Shown here in pieces: positions 38,599 through 49,099 of a stretch of 64,000 nt of DNA. A model generated the notes under the pieces. That model made no database searches. It was given only the letters and a program-made list of their open reading frames with translations, and was not told the origin of the DNA. Both the position numbers and the translations under genes were made by a program. Origin of the DNA: Glossina fuscipes (taxonomy: Eukaryota; Arthropoda; Insecta; Diptera; Glossinidae); the NCBI RefSeq assembly GCF_014805625.2, contig NW_023998414.1:25963766-26027765 (forward strand), given 5' to 3'. The first letter of the stretch is position 1; every line of letters begins with the position of its first letter.

Positions 38599-39247
38599 CA
38601 ACCATTCGCGGAAAAAGAACTATTAAGTGCTTGCATGTGTTTTATCAATATGCCAGTTTCGAGGCGAAATGTTCTTCGAGATTCGTGCTAAATGTAAATG
38701 CGTCGACCTGAAACACTGCTAATAACAAAGAGACAGATCTGGATAATATGCCATAAACGGAAAATTGCCTCAAGCCCATGTTGAAAATCACTTTCTGAAT
38801 TACTTTTGCTAGAGACGGAGGTACATATACGAATTTTCCTCTCCATCTTTAAGGCAAAAATTTTTTTCCAAAATGTCGCAAACTGCTTTCGGTAGTTTCA
38901 GTCGAATTTTTTTCCCCAAATTAAAGGACAGTGACGTGAAATGAGGCACGTCTTCGTCCTCGATACACATTCGATGAGAAATTTTTAGCGACTGGAACTT
39001 AAATCGTAAAATTTCGGGAGAATTGATTATGTCAAAGGGCAACTTTCAATGTAGAGAATTTTTCGTCAAATACCATACTTTTAAATTCCTCAACAGATTC
39101 CAATTTTCTTATGGGTAGTGTTTACTTTGATTTTATTTTAAAGGCAAATGAATTTTTTGCTGACTTCTCAATAAATCTTAATTAATAGTCTATGATCTGC
39201 CATTCCGAAATGTTAAGGTCAAGAAAAATTGAAATATTTCGTAAGAG

Positions 39248-39284
39248 AAAAAAAAAAAAAAAAAAATAATAATAATAATAATAA
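39248..39284 (+). repeat. A19 then (AAT)n
   Basis: Poly-A run grading into AAT trinucleotides. Confidence 0.95.
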
Positions 39285-39838
39285 ATAAGTAAATAAGTTA
39301 GAAAATACATTGGAACGTTTTATGCGTTCAATTTAAAACGATTTTCTAAAGGCACTGTTGCCGAAAAAGAGACTACGTTTTTAATATTCAATGTTCTTCG
39401 CATTTATTTTTATACCTCATAAATCTTTAAAAGGTTTTTGCATCATTATTAGGTCAAGAAACAAAAAAAAAAAAATAAATAAATAATAATAATAATATAA
39501 AAAATAAGTGAATAATAATGGAGAGAGTTGCACGTGGCTTAAAGCAAACCAAAATTTTAAATGCTAAGGAAAGAAAAGCGTTTTGAATGAATGCGAAGCA
39601 GTAGGCTAAGCAAGCGAACATTCTATTAGAATAATAAACATTTGCTTCAATGCTTAAATTAATTCAATTTCATGTTGACTTACAATTGATTGTTTTTAAA
39701 TAATAGATGGAACGGCGACTGGACCGGCAGTTATTTGCTGCAAGGTAAAGTAAAATTTTCCATCTCAAATAAATATAAAATGACAGCAAACATTCAAAAA
39801 ACAAAAACAAAAAATGTAAAGCATTTATTTTTATAATA

Positions 39839-39861
39839 ATACTACTACTACTACTACTACT
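39839..39861 (+). repeat. (ACT)7 microsatellite
   Basis: Seven ACT units without interruption. Confidence 0.95.
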
Positions 39862-40084
39862 GTAGAAGACTGACTATAGGACTGTAAACCTTTTGGCAAG
39901 AATTTGTGACATGGATGAAAATTCTTCACTTTTTCATTAATTGTAAATGTATCATTGAAACGAAAACAATTTTCCTATTAATAGATTATTTGAAATTACA
40001 TTTCATTGCAGAGTAGCCCTTAAAACATTCTCCCTTTAAAATCTATTAGTTCTTCAGTTTTTCTCATCTCAATTTTAAGCATCT

Positions 40085-40330
40085 AGGACGGATAGATATT
40101 TTAAATTTGGAAACGCGTAACGTATAGTGTATATAATATATACTCGATTAGCGTCGCACTCGAAGTCCATCTGTTCATATGTCTACCTATTTTCAAAATA
40201 ATAACACTACCGAAATTGTAACACATAGCTGAGCTGCGCCAATGCACCTTTACGATCTGTTACGACCATCGATCTATCTATATCATGCCCACCTTGGTTC
40301 AGATATTATAAATTTACGAACCATAAAAGA
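40085..40330 (-). mobile_element. A-family repeat fragment, copy A6
   Basis: TATACTCGATTAGCGTCGCACTCGAAGTC then CATCTGTTCATATGTCTACC corresponds to the family's 'cttgatcagcatcaaattctgaatc' then 'GTCTGTCC' order, in the same orientation as 742-819. Strongly diverged. Confidence 0.45.
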
Positions 40331-40388
40331 TATTTGTCTAAAATTTAATAGAATTTCTTATTTAATACCATTTAAATTCCCTAAGGCG

Positions 40389-40425
40389 ATAGTAGGTGTG
40401 ATTAGTTTTTAAACTAATCTACTAT
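40389..40425. repeat. Foldback sequence with 15 paired bases
   Basis: GATTAGTTT (40400-40408) and AAACTAATC (40411-40419) are perfect complements around a 2-base loop. ATAGTA (40389-40394) and TACTAT (40420-40425) continue the pairing after a 5-base bulge on one side. Confidence 0.8.
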
Positions 40426-40511
40426 AAACTGAAAAAAAACTTTCACTTTCAATCCCCTATAGATAGTAATCTAAAAGCTAAGATATTTCCAAATATAAAA
40501 TTAGCAAAGAA

Positions 40512-40945
40512 GAAAATTATATTCGGTCGTGATCGAATCTTTATTCTAAGAAAGACAAGAAAAGTGAAAGAAGTAAATTTTCAAAATAAAAGTTTTTATC
40601 GTTGGCGTAGGCGTAGGCGTTTGGAAGTTGTGGGCATGTCCTTTGAAAAGTTTAGGTCACTTTCAAATTCTTTTGCAAATTTTTAGGCGATAGGCGGACG
40701 AACATATGAACAAGTTTAGGTGCATTCCGAATTTGAAGCTTGTTTCTGCGCCATTCTGCACGAGAATGTTTATAGCAGACATAAGATAGACAGACAGACG
40801 GACATGCTTAAATCAATTCGGAATTTGACGCTGATCAAGAATATGTTTACTTTGTGTGGTGTCTGACGATTCCGTCTGGGCTTTGCAAACGTTTTGATAA
40901 TACGAATACACCTTTCATCCTACACTGCTTGAGGCACAGGGTGTA
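40512..40945 (+). mobile_element. A-family repeat, internally shorter copy A4
   Basis: The left end matches 16641-16660. The right part has a CAGACAGACGGACATGCTTAAATC core, CTGATCAAGAATATG, and CTGGGCTTTGCAAACGTTTTG (matching the reverse complement of A1 at 24 of 27 bases over 40876-40902). The element is about 0.43 kb against about 0.8 kb for A3, so either A4 carries an internal deletion or A3 an insertion. A GGCGTAGGCGTAGGCG triplication occurs at about 40603-40621. Confidence 0.75.
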
Positions 40946-40984
40946 TATTAAGTTTGTGTCAGATGAACTTAAGATATACCTACC

Positions 40985-41130
40985 TTTTTTGGTATACCGA
41001 CCAATTCATAACTAGCTTGCCTGCGTGTCCGTCCATTCGATGTCTGCGCAAGTATGTTTGTCTTCAGCATGCAGATCGTAATTTTTCAGATATTTTCATA
41101 AATATATTGATAAACTAACTTGTAGTGGTC
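40985..41130 (-). mobile_element. GTCC-core repeat fragment
   Basis: GGTATACCGACCAATTCATA, then GCGTGTCCGTCCATTCG and TTTTTCAGATATTTTCAT. The last motif matches the repeat at 20.8 kb. Probably another decayed member of the same broad class next to A4. Confidence 0.4.
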
Positions 41131-41139
41131 CAAGGACGA

Positions 41140-43950
41140 AAGGTATTGGAAATAAACTTTGTTGCACAATATTTTCAGTCATTTCCCCATTAAACTAATG
41201 CCTTATTTTAAAGAGTCGTTATATGAAATAAAAATGCAATTTTGAAAGATGTTCGGCAACAATCGCTGAACGATAATACTTCGGCATTCTAAATGAATGA
41301 ATAATTGCATTAAATGACGTACCCGATTATAATGCTTTACGTGTTATTTTAGATAGATTTGGATTTTTTGTTTGCTCAGGAAGAAGATAGATATTATATA
41401 TATATATATATATATATAACAATCCGTACAAAATGACAAGCTCGATTATAATTTCCAACGTGAACGTATCAGAAAATGTTATCTTATAAGGTACGAGTTC
41501 TCTAAAATATGCTTATACATCTGAGCCAAATTTTTCTGAGCAAAAATCTGATGAGAGATCTCTCGCTATTCCCAATATTACAGGTGTCCGCTTGCTACTC
41601 TTTGAGTAATACTGCCGAATACTTGAACTTTTATCGAATCCATCTCATATCTCACATATTCTACGAACACTTTTAATTATTCGTATTTAAATAGAATAAA
41701 TGTTTAGATTGTATTTTTACATATGTGCTTTGTATTAGACTTTAATAGAAATTATCATAAGGTTTACTTGTAAGAATCAATTTGAATTCCGCTGTTAAAT
41801 TATAAAATAATTAATTAAGTTTTCTATTGCAAATCTATTTGTTGCACGGTTGCAAATCGAGCTAATTAATTTAATTGAAGAAATATGTACAAGTTTGATT
41901 GCTTTCAATCATATTTTCTTATGTTTTATTTTTTATTTTTTTTTATTATTTTATATATGACAGCATTTTGATTTATGTTTATGCTTTATTTAGTTATGCA
42001 AATGAAAACTTTGTAGTTCAAATCATGTTCATGTTAGCTAATGATGGGAAGGTTTCAGCGTTTAAGTAAACGTAGGATTAGTTTTAGAGGTTGAAGGTAA
42101 CTTTCAAACACGAATATCTTAACTACTTTTAAAACTGTAATGAATTTCATGGAGAACATCTCGAAGGCATTACTTTCCAGACGAAAAGTTAATAGATGAT
42201 CCTTTTTTTTTTCGCTTAAATATTTCGTTTTTTTTTTTTTTTTTTTTTTTTGGGGGATTTTCTTTGAAAAGCTTTTGTATTTATTTAGTCTTTTTACGAA
42301 TAGGAGCAACAAAACGGTTTACGTAAAAGTAAAGGCATACATTTTTATGGGCGTTCAAAAGTATGCTAAAAACTTTGAGTTGTAATAGAGATTTATAGTA
42401 TGCTATGGTTTATGTTTCCCCGTAAAAAATGGCAAATATTTAAACCATTTAAAAATGTGTATTTTTTTTTTATTTTAACTTAAATTAAGAACTTTTGTTA
42501 GAAAAGAAAAGAAAAATTTACGAAAAAATTTATTTTTTAAATAAAAAATTATCTTTTTACAAATGGCTTATTTTCTCCAAAAAAAAAAAATTAAGAAAAC
42601 AAAAAAAAAGAAAAACAAAAGAGAAAAAAAAAAATGTAGTGAACGCCTAAAAATTTGATTTCTTTTTTTTTTGGTTTTTTTTTTTTTTTTTTTGTTTCCA
42701 TAAAAGCTTCAATATGTTTCGCTGGTTTTACGCTTTAAGATTTTTCCAGCTCATTGATTCCAACCAAAGTATATGGGATGTTTAGTGTAATGTTAAGGTC
42801 TTACTTGAAATATGATTTCATTTTGCTAGCATATGCATAACTTTTTTTGTTTTTGGTTTTGTTTTTTTGTTTTGTTCTGTTTTTTTACACAACATTAAAA
42901 TTTATCTCGCAAAGCTTTACTAACTCACTTATTATCAGTTGTTTTACTTAGTAGAACACCTCGACCGCTGTTATCTGGCACTTTCTTATTTTGTAGGTTT
43001 GGAGAACTCAAATAAATAACATTATTTTCTTCGTTTTTGTTTTTTTTTTTTTTCTTTTTTTTCTTTCTTTGTTGTTTTTATAGAGACTTACAAAATTTAA
43101 TGCTGTCTTGGGGTGTCTTTTGAATCTGAAGTTACTGACTTTGATTTCTTATCAGACACTTTCACATAATGCTGGGGTGTTACGTTTTATTATAACTACT
43201 GCTATCAACACATAGTTTATATTCATTCGCTCATTCATTCCACATTCATGGTTCGGTTCTATTGTAGTATTTGGTAAACTTTTCATTCACATTTTACTGA
43301 TTTTTCATAACAACGGGGGAGGAGTGCATATTTTATTGTTCGCCTCTAAGCTCATAGCAATGGGTATGTGTGGGCGTTTGTGGTTCGCTTGCATGACTTT
43401 TAAGTGTTTATGTTATAACCTGCACTATGAATGGGTATGTTTTGTCGACATGTATGTATATGCGCGGGTACGTATATGTACGTGTTCAATTTACGCACAA
43501 TTGATTAGAAACAATTTATGTTTTGCCATGCTTCACTGCAATTTTTAGTAGAAGGGAAAAAAAAAAGAAGCATTTTGCTGAAAGAAATCTAGGCGGGGAA
43601 ATCATGTGATAATTTATAAGAGCCTATAGAAGGAAGTTAGGCATGAAAAAAAGTGAAGAAAAAAAAACTTCTTTTTATGGAGCTATGTTATTACATATGA
43701 AAAGTAATTTTTAAGGTAAAGGAAAGCTGGCAAAAAGTTGATAAATATGAAAAAGTATAATTCACGAAAATCTAAATGAGAACTTGGAAATTATTATATT
43801 TATGAATTTTATGCAGTTATAAATTTCATTCATGGGGGTGTTGTTAGACACACCTTTCCTTTTGGATTAAAAATATTTGAAGCACAATTAATTTCAGTGA
43901 ATCATAATGGTCGACTTCATTGCAACTTTCCTGCATTAAGAAAGACAAAA
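41140..43950. other. AT-rich non-coding stretch
   Basis: Contains (TA)12 (41395-41418), TAATTAATTAAG and CTAATTAATTTAATTG blocks (41808-41880), T24 (42228-42251), T19 (42675-42693), T14 (43040-43053) and A-rich runs at 42575-42650. The open frame 43324-43548 lies in TG/TA-rich sequence and is not convincing. Confidence 0.5.
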
Positions 43951-43960
43951 GAAAATACGT

Positions 43961-44425
43961 ACATATGAATATATGAATAAACGAGTACATGTGTCCATGA
44001 ATTGTTGCGGATAATAGAATATGAACAAGACACCTGTATACAGAAACATATGAATATATGAATAAATATGTACACGCACATATGAATATATAGATATATG
44101 AAGCATATGTGTATATGAGTATATGAATATATGCATTATTACTTATATCAGCATATGAAAATATGAATATAAAACATATGAATACAGAAATGTATGACGT
44201 AAATACGATTTGATGAAAAAATGAAAATATTACTATATATGAACAAATGAATGTTTGTATAAAATAATAAATATATAAATATATGAATACATGAATTAAA
44301 GAGAGAATGAACGCATCAATATATGAATGCCTGAACAAATGAATCTATGAATATATAAAAGTGCAAATATATGAATAGATGAACGTGTGGATCTATGCAA
44401 ATATGAATATATGAATGTATGAATA
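43961..44425 (+). repeat. ATATGAAT minisatellite
   Basis: About 465 bases built from degenerate 8-10-bp units close to ATATGAATA, with variants such as ACATGAATT and ATGTGTATATGAG. The 164-codon minus-strand open frame 43844-44338 (Tyr/Ile/Phe-rich) is a translation of this repeat. Confidence 0.85.
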
Positions 44426-44689
44426 CATCGTTATATAACGTATTTTGTCATAATTAGTGGCATAATTTCATTCGTAACTTCTGATCAACAAGGTGTTACT
44501 GTATTGCCGAATAGTTAAGGAGGTCAACTATCTAAGCAGAAAATCCGAATTCAAATTCCATTTTCCAGCAATTAAATTCTTTCAAACGTACTTATTATTT
44601 ACAAGTACGTTTGTTTTCTATTAGAACGAGTATGAGTCTCAAATAAATTTAGGTGTATTAGGTGCTGATCGCATTGTATTCTCTCATCT

Positions 44690-45085
44690 AGAGATGGATG
44701 GTTTTTTTTTCATTGTCGAACATGAAAGGTTGTCCATAGAATAAATTTGGAAATTGTAGCCTTTGGCTTTTCATAATTTATGAGTTATGAGCAAAAACCC
44801 CCACGGTTTTGCTTAGAAGAGCAGAGTTGTGTTCAGCGTACGCTTAAAACGGGCGTGCGCTTGTTTTAATTTGGCCTAAATTTGAGAACGGAATCTTAAT
44901 TTTTGCGACCAAGAGATTGTCAACAACATCCACCCTATAGACGCACAGACATACGAACGGACAAGCATGGCTGAATCAGTTCAGAACATACATACTTTAT
45001 AGAGTCATTGAAGCTCCCTTTTAGGTTTTGCAAATATTGCGACAAAGGGGGAGTATAACCATATCATTTCATTTAGTGGTAGGTA
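44690..45085 (+). mobile_element. A-family repeat, copy A5
   Basis: Shares AATTTATGAGTTATGAGCAAAA (44775-44796) with A3 at 16764-16785 (about 18 of 22). It then has a GACGCACAGACATACGAACGGAC core, a CATACTTTATAGAGTC segment and TTTTGCAAATATTGCGACAAA near its end, the same order as A3/A4. Confidence 0.6.
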
Positions 45086-45089
45086 TAAT

Positions 45090-47240
45090 AATAAAAAAGT
45101 TATGTGTATAATTCATCATAAAAAAAGGCATTTCTTCATACTGAAGTGATGATATAATTAGAGAATTTCTTATTGCGGGCATTCGCTAGTAAATCTCATT
45201 TTTAAGAACTTGATTTTATTGCTTGTTTATTGGAACGATAAGCTCGAATCTATTCAATTTGTATACATTACGGTGCACTCATCAGTTTTCAGCTTAGAAT
45301 TATTAAAACTAAAGGTACGTAAACTTAGTGCACGTAAGGTGTACAAGTGTACATAGTTTTGTGAAGCCAGCTAAAGCGGCTATTGTCTCATGATTTTATT
45401 GTCAATATGAAAAAGTAGAAAGGTTAAAAGAAAGATAGTGACGTCATAGCCTTAAAGAAAGCTATAACAAATAATAAATTTTTTAATATTTCTTATTGAA
45501 TTTAAAAGTAAAACATGAATGAAATTTTTGTGAAAGAAACTAAAGCAAGTTTAATATTTTTTTATTAAAGCTGTATGAAGAGCGATTAATGAAAATATCG
45601 CACGCATTTACATAACGCAAAACAACGGTACACAGGTGGCAACAATATCTATCGTCAGCATTTAAATTTATGTATTGCACTACGCTCAAGGTCTTGTTTT
45701 ACCGAACAAATTGCGTACAACTTGTTTTACCATAAAAATCAAAAAAAAAAAAAAAAAAATAAAAATAAAAAAATAAAAAAGAGAAGGAAGAAAAACTCGA
45801 ATCAATGCCGTAATTTTTCACTTACGCGTTAACACGCAAAGCGTCAACTTCTTTCTCTATGAAAAAGAGAAATAAAGGGAAAACAGTAGTAGGTAGTAAT
45901 GCCAAGACCCCAATATCAGCAATGTTTTATATTCCTTTACACAGTGCTCAGAGGGGGAAGAATGAACAAAAAGTGTCGTTAATTGTTTTAGTCATACACG
46001 CAGGGGAGTAAAACTCAAAGAATATATGCGTTCTTATGACTTTCATGGATGTCGGTGACTAAATACCAAAGGACTGTATTCTTATTGTTGTTGTTTTAAC
46101 AGTAAGACAAATTCGTTTAAGAACTTCTCACGATACACACAACGCATTAACCCAGACAACTATTCGCTCTTTTTTTCTCCTCTTTATATTTTCTATCCTT
46201 TTAAGCGTTTTCAATGTAAAGAAAGAAACAACAAAAGCAGAACAATTGCCATAAAATACAAGGACAACAAATACCGATAAAAGACGGTAAAGTACTTATG
46301 TCTGAGTTGTGTTACTGTTTTTGTGACTTTTAACTTTTGCTTAAAACGACTGAATGAACGAATTGAATGAACGAATGAGCGAATGAGTGAATGAATGGTT
46401 TTTTGTTACTTTTTGTAATAATAATAATAAAGAAAATGAAAAATATTTTATACAGTCCTCCTTGATAAGAATCGTATATTGATACGCTTGTCATGTTTTT
46501 ATGAGTTATTCCCAGTTGATAAAAAACGACAGTAAATAAAAACGCGAAACCAGTTAACGTCTCCTTTGTATTCGAACTTGTAAAAAGGTAAAAAAGTAAC
46601 GTATGCTATTTACTTATCAAAAATTTATTTGCATATCTTATGATAAAAGAACAACTAACTCCCTCATGATAATGTATGTTTACTCGATCTCGGATACGTA
46701 GTATTAAAAGAAAATTTCATGTCCCAATTAACAAAAAATATTTATGGACAATTAAGGGGCGAATGGAAGTTTTAAAAGTTGCAATAAAAAGTGAAATTAA
46801 AAAAATAAATAAAATAAAATATTGAACTATTGTTGGATTAAAAAATTTTGAAAGAGGGCTTCGGCTTTGACTTGATTGTTGAAAATGTTACATCATCGCG
46901 TTTAATATAGTTCCTGAGTTCCATAGTTCTTAGGTCATAAAATGCCGAAAAAAATTCCCTGTTGCCATATAAAGACTTGCTTATCATTAAAATGCTTACC
47001 CGGGAAGAGGCGCGAAATGGTCGAAATTTTCTAAAATTAGCTTAGCCAAAGAGTTTTTTTTTATTACTTTCACCTGGTTTCGTCATAAAGCACTAAAAAT
47101 TTTATCTGATAGACTTGTCAAAAAAAGACTTCTGTTTATAAAGAGCTCTTAGACAGAGAGAGACAATCCGGAAAACAGACTTATGTAATTCACACTTAAC
47201 ATGGTAAGTTTATAATAATGGCTTGCATATATTCTGATCA
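45090..47240. other. AT-rich non-coding stretch
   Basis: A19 at 45741-45759 with following AAAAT units, an irregular GAATGAACGAAT-type run at about 46340-46398. No gene recognised. Confidence 0.5.
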
Positions 47241-47243
47241 TTT

Positions 47244-47997
47244 TTATCGGTTGAAAAAAGCATTTATTGAGAAAAATCGGTACAACATGTATTAATCAAA
47301 ATAATTTCCATCATTTTCTATAAACTTTTCTCATCTTGCTGGTAACAGGGCGATACCGAGTCGAAAGAAGGATTTTAATTCGGCAGCCATCCATTCATCA
47401 TCGAAACATTTTCACACAACTTTAGTATTTCGAAACCATGTGCCAGCCAAGTCATATTGCGTCGATTTGAACAAGTGATAATTACAGGACGCTATGTCTA
47501 GTGAGTGCGTTGGGTTGGGCAAAAATTCCCATTCGCAAAGGAAACTTTTTTCCCTTGACAACTCTTGCGATGTATGCCCGAGCGTTTGTTGACCGCTATT
47601 GTTAGTCTTTTCTGCCACATTTTATCGTTCAATTTGTTCAACTGACAACGGCAGACATATTCAATAACAGTTTCATTCGGTTTTCGCAGCTCGTAGTAGA
47701 TTATATCTTGCTGATCCCACCATATGCTCAGCAAAACTTTATAGTCATTAATATTCCGTTTCGGTACCGATGTGGACTAACCCAAGGCTTTTTGCGCTTG
47801 GGATTGTCGGAGTAGATCTCATTGCTAGTCGCAATACGGTGCAGAAAAGTTTTCTTTTTTTTTGCTTGACAAGCAACGTTGGAACGGTCCGAAACGACAT
47901 TTTCAATCGATTCGTATGAGGGGTATTTTCCCTCCTTTTGGATCTTTACCGTCATATACAAACATCTAGAAACAATTACAATAGACGATACTGAGCA
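47244..47997 (-). mobile_element. Truncated mariner (Tc1/mariner) element
   Basis: Holds the C-terminal two thirds of a mariner transposase on the minus strand, followed by a short AT-rich tail. At the 3' side, TTATCGGTTGAAAAAAG (47244-47260) is a possible decayed terminal repeat. No matching terminal repeat or N-terminal coding sequence can be found beyond about 48.0 kb, so the 5' half appears lost or unrecognisable. Confidence 0.75.
47292..47997 (-). pseudogene. mariner transposase relic
   Basis: Mariner transposases cut and paste their element in the nucleus by a DD34D catalytic core. Reading the minus strand from 47997 down: a partial helix-turn-helix ending VKIQKEG, then FLHRIATSNE and YSDNPKRKKPW (about 47960-47770), WWDQQDIIYYELRKPNET (47725-47670), SLDIASCNYHLFKSTQYDLA (about 47510-47450) and a C-terminal GNYFD with TAA at 47292-47294. 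Three frames are needed (47728-47961, 47498-47734, 47412-47618), so at least two frameshifts exist, with further in-frame stops at 47412-47414 and at 47331-47333, the latter where tryptophan is expected. The catalytic positions are not aspartate: TGDE has become TSNE, the HDN motif is not preserved and PSDYHLF reads SCNYHLF. The N-terminal domain is missing. Clearly inactive. Confidence 0.9.
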
Positions 47998-47999
47998 CT

Positions 48000-48840
48000 T
48001 TCCTTTCTTATGTTGAAACCTACTTGAGTTTCACTTTTTTTTTCTATCATGCTACCTTTCCGGAATGTGAATAAATCACAAGCAATCTCTAGAATGGCGT
48101 TTATTGTGGTATTTTTCTGATGTAAAAACTGAATCTAACTCTGCCTGTGACTAACCCGCTTTGCTAACATATGTTGTGTATATTTTATAAATCGATAGTC
48201 GTTGAAATTAAACAACTTTCGTTGTACTTCTTCTACGAATTTCGTATTGTTGTGCAAAACAAGTACCGACGAAAACTTATTAGGGGCTCCACAATCCTCT
48301 CCGCCTTATCAAATGCTTACATGCCGTACGATTACAATACCAACGAAGTCGTGAAAGCACAAGTACTGACAATCGTTCAGGTACTTAAGCGCTCATGCGG
48401 GGTAAGAACAGCGGACATGAAAAAAAAATGTATTTATGATATAACGGACAACAATACAAAATTGAAACTACATGAACCAGATGTATGGGTCTGTGGTGAT
48501 GTGGTGTAGTTGTGCGTGAAGGATATCGGAGAAAGGGCGGAATTCAGTATTGCTTAGAATCAACTGATCTGACTTTCTTTGTTGTTACATAACTACGGAT
48601 GAAGGGTAGACCGGAGGTACTTGAAGAACGGAATAAATGGATTTAGCCAGCTTTAGGTTCGAGCAAGCAGATGCGTCACGTGATATAATTTTTATCTGCT
48701 ATATGAATAAAAATGGAATGAATCGCTTGAATATTGTGAAGCAAGAAGAAACCACCGCATTTGGGGAAGAAAAATGCTTTTACGGCACGATAAGGTACCA
48801 GCTAATCCATCTAACCTCGTGCCAGAAAAATTGTTTGCTC
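48000..48840. other. Non-coding stretch beside the mariner relic
   Basis: Holds a 112-codon plus-strand open frame (48171-48509) and a 69-codon one (48637-48846). Neither resembles a known family; the first starts in plain sequence with no signal peptide or domain. Lengths are within chance expectation for a window of this size. Confidence 0.4.
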
Positions 48841-48849
48841 TCATGAGAG

Positions 48850-49063
48850 CTGTGCAGCTTAAAAAACCTTGAAAATTGTGACCTGTAATAATACATGGAC
48901 AGACATCGGACGTGCAGATGGATAGACAAGATCAGAAAATGATTCTGAATCAATTGTCCTAATAATAGGTGGGTCTATTACAAACTTTTATGAGACTCTT
49001 TCTGTTACAATTGTCCGCGCGAACTTAATATATCGTATATTACAAATGGTATAGGGTGTGAAA

Positions 49064-49065
<2 letters not shown>
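48850..49065 (+). mobile_element. B-family repeat fragment, copy B2
   Basis: AAAATTGTGACCTG then ACATGGACAGACATCGGACG matches AAAATTGTGACCTG and GCACAGACATCAGACAG in the 59.3-60.1 kb copy (about 59853-59909). GATTCTGAATCAATTG corresponds to GATTCTGAATCGATCG. It ends near a TATTACAAATGGTATAGGGTG segment, just before A22 (49074-49095). Confidence 0.6.

Positions 49066-49073
<8 letters not shown>

Positions 49074-49095
<22 letters not shown>
49074..49095 (+). repeat. A22 homopolymer
   Basis: Uninterrupted A run directly after B2. Confidence 0.95.
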
Positions 49096-49099
49096 CAAC

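Larger units (their letters stand above)
38600..40080. other. Non-coding stretch with AAT tracts
   Basis: The minus-strand open frame 38809-39042 (77 codons) has an unremarkable, unrecognised translation; it could belong to the same relic region on the other strand. A19 with (AAT)n at 39248-39284, a second A/AAT tract at 39462-39510 and (ACT)7 at 39839-39861 follow. Confidence 0.45.

Noticed and set aside
48171..48509. 112-codon plus-strand open frame next to the mariner relic
   Set aside because: No recognised domain, and about one such length is expected by chance in this many bases of AT-rich sequence. It is not the transposase N-terminus, which would be on the other strand.
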